5,710 bases of DNA from Gemmatimonadota bacterium (GTDB lineage Bacteria > Gemmatimonadota > Gemmatimonadetes > Gemmatimonadales > Gemmatimonadaceae). Within the stretch, counting starts at the first letter, position 1, and each line of letters starts with the position of its first letter. The notes beneath the pieces are model-generated. The model was not told the origin of the DNA and did not search any database. It saw only the letters and a list, made by a program, of their open reading frames with translations. Shown here in pieces: positions 5,352 through 5,710 of this stretch. Location: the NCBI GenBank assembly GCA_029884515.1, contig JAOUHR010000144.1, positions 1-5,710 on the forward strand. Reading direction: 5' to 3'. A program made the position numbers and the translations under genes.

Positions 5352-5710
5352 CCGACAGCGCCGGCAAGACGGTCTACGGCAGCAACCGCGTGACGAGCGA
5401 GGTCTCGGGCTGCGTGGTGCACGAGCACTGGACGAGTGCCGGCACCGGAGCGAACGCCAACACGGGGCAGAGCCTGAACGCCTACGATCTCGGCACGAGG
5501 CAGTGGGGCCAGGACTGGGTGGGCAGCGGTGGCGATGTGCTGCACCTGCGCGGCGGACTCGTGGGGGGAGCGATGGTGCTCGAGGGTGAGGCACGGGATC
5601 CCCGCGGGACGCTGCTCAGGCAGCGCGTCACCTGGACGCCGTATCCGGATGGGCGCGTCCGTCAGTTCTGGCAGACGTCGGCGGATGGCGGCACGGCCTG
5701 GTCGATGGCG
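5195..5710 (+). CDS. Secreted protein with FDFWLGDW motif, partial at 3' end
   Basis: The frame from ATG 5195 stays open for 172 codons to the window end. Residues 1-28 look like a signal peptide: MRAIGMRLPL, a hydrophobic stretch, then TALVA before QD, with likely cleavage after residue 28. The mature part begins with a short linker containing Cys35. The motif FDFWLGDW (43-50) follows, then a beta-rich region with RVTSEVSGCVVHEHW (65-79), SLNAYDLGTRQWGQDWV (93-109), and VTWTPYPDGRVRQFWQTSAD. Similar secreted proteins with FDFWLGxW and repeated Trp-containing strands are frequent in soil bacteria and are labelled hypothetical, DUF1579-like or lipocalin-like. I take it to be a small beta-barrel or lipid-binding-type fold, which is inference. 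It has a strong ribosome site overlapping the end of the DUF3052 domain, so it is probably the third gene of the DUF4342-DUF3052 run. Its C-terminus is outside the window. Confidence 0.75.
   Translation, partial: MRAIGMRLPLASVLAFTLAALAPTALVAQDAAPGCGASEHRQFDFWLGDWTVTDSAGKTVYGSNRVTSEVSGCVVHEHWTSAGTGANANTGQSLNAYDLGTRQWGQDWVGSGGDVLHLRGGLVGGAMVLEGEARDPRGTLLRQRVTWTPYPDGRVRQFWQTSADGGTAWSMA

Overview
The window is very GC-rich (around 70% by eye, with strong G/C preference at third codon positions) and is densely packed with genes. The protein families (a DUF5916 outer-membrane-type protein, DUF3300, DUF4342, DUF3052 and IlvE) and the codon style fit a free-living Gram-negative bacterium. Gemmatimonadota is my best guess; Acidobacteriota or another high-GC soil or water lineage cannot be excluded. 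I see no plasmid, phage, insertion sequence, CRISPR, rRNA or tRNA signature.

Layout. (1) Bases 3-503, + strand: the C-terminal part of a DUF5916 beta-barrel-type protein, ending in an aromatic residue as outer-membrane proteins do. Five bases later (509-1132, +) comes a 207-residue protein with an N-terminal hydrophobic hairpin and a TPR-like helical C-terminus. (2) Bases 1133-1386 separate these from a convergent minus-strand gene. This stretch holds two strong inverted repeats (1136-1152 and 1304-1337), a 12-bp palindrome and a possible 44-codon ORF (1218-1352). (3) Bases 1387-3189, minus: a secreted 600-residue DUF3300 protein with a long basic Ser/Pro/Ala/Arg tail. The tail is partly built from 18-bp and 15-bp tandem repeats. 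(4) Bases 3190-3403: a 214-base leader between ilvE and the DUF3300 gene, rich in inverted and direct repeats, with a possible ECF-sigma promoter. (5) Bases 3404-4336, minus: ilvE, the branched-chain aminotransferase, with its catalytic residues intact. (6) Bases 4337-4525: the divergent intergenic region. (7) Bases 4526-5710, +: a tight three-gene run of DUF4342 (84 aa), a DUF3052 protein starting 4 bases later, and a secreted protein with an FDFWLGDW motif that runs off the window end.

Function. Only ilvE has a firmly known role, in isoleucine, leucine and valine metabolism. The other genes are mostly envelope or small uncharacterised proteins. The oddest point is the DUF3052 gene. Its conserved domain ends on time, but its frame has no stop there and runs 157 bases into the next gene, while a -1 shift at a tandem AGG-AGG gives an immediate stop just before the next start codon. 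The other items worth a look are the structured DUF3300 leader and the in-frame tandem repeats of that protein.
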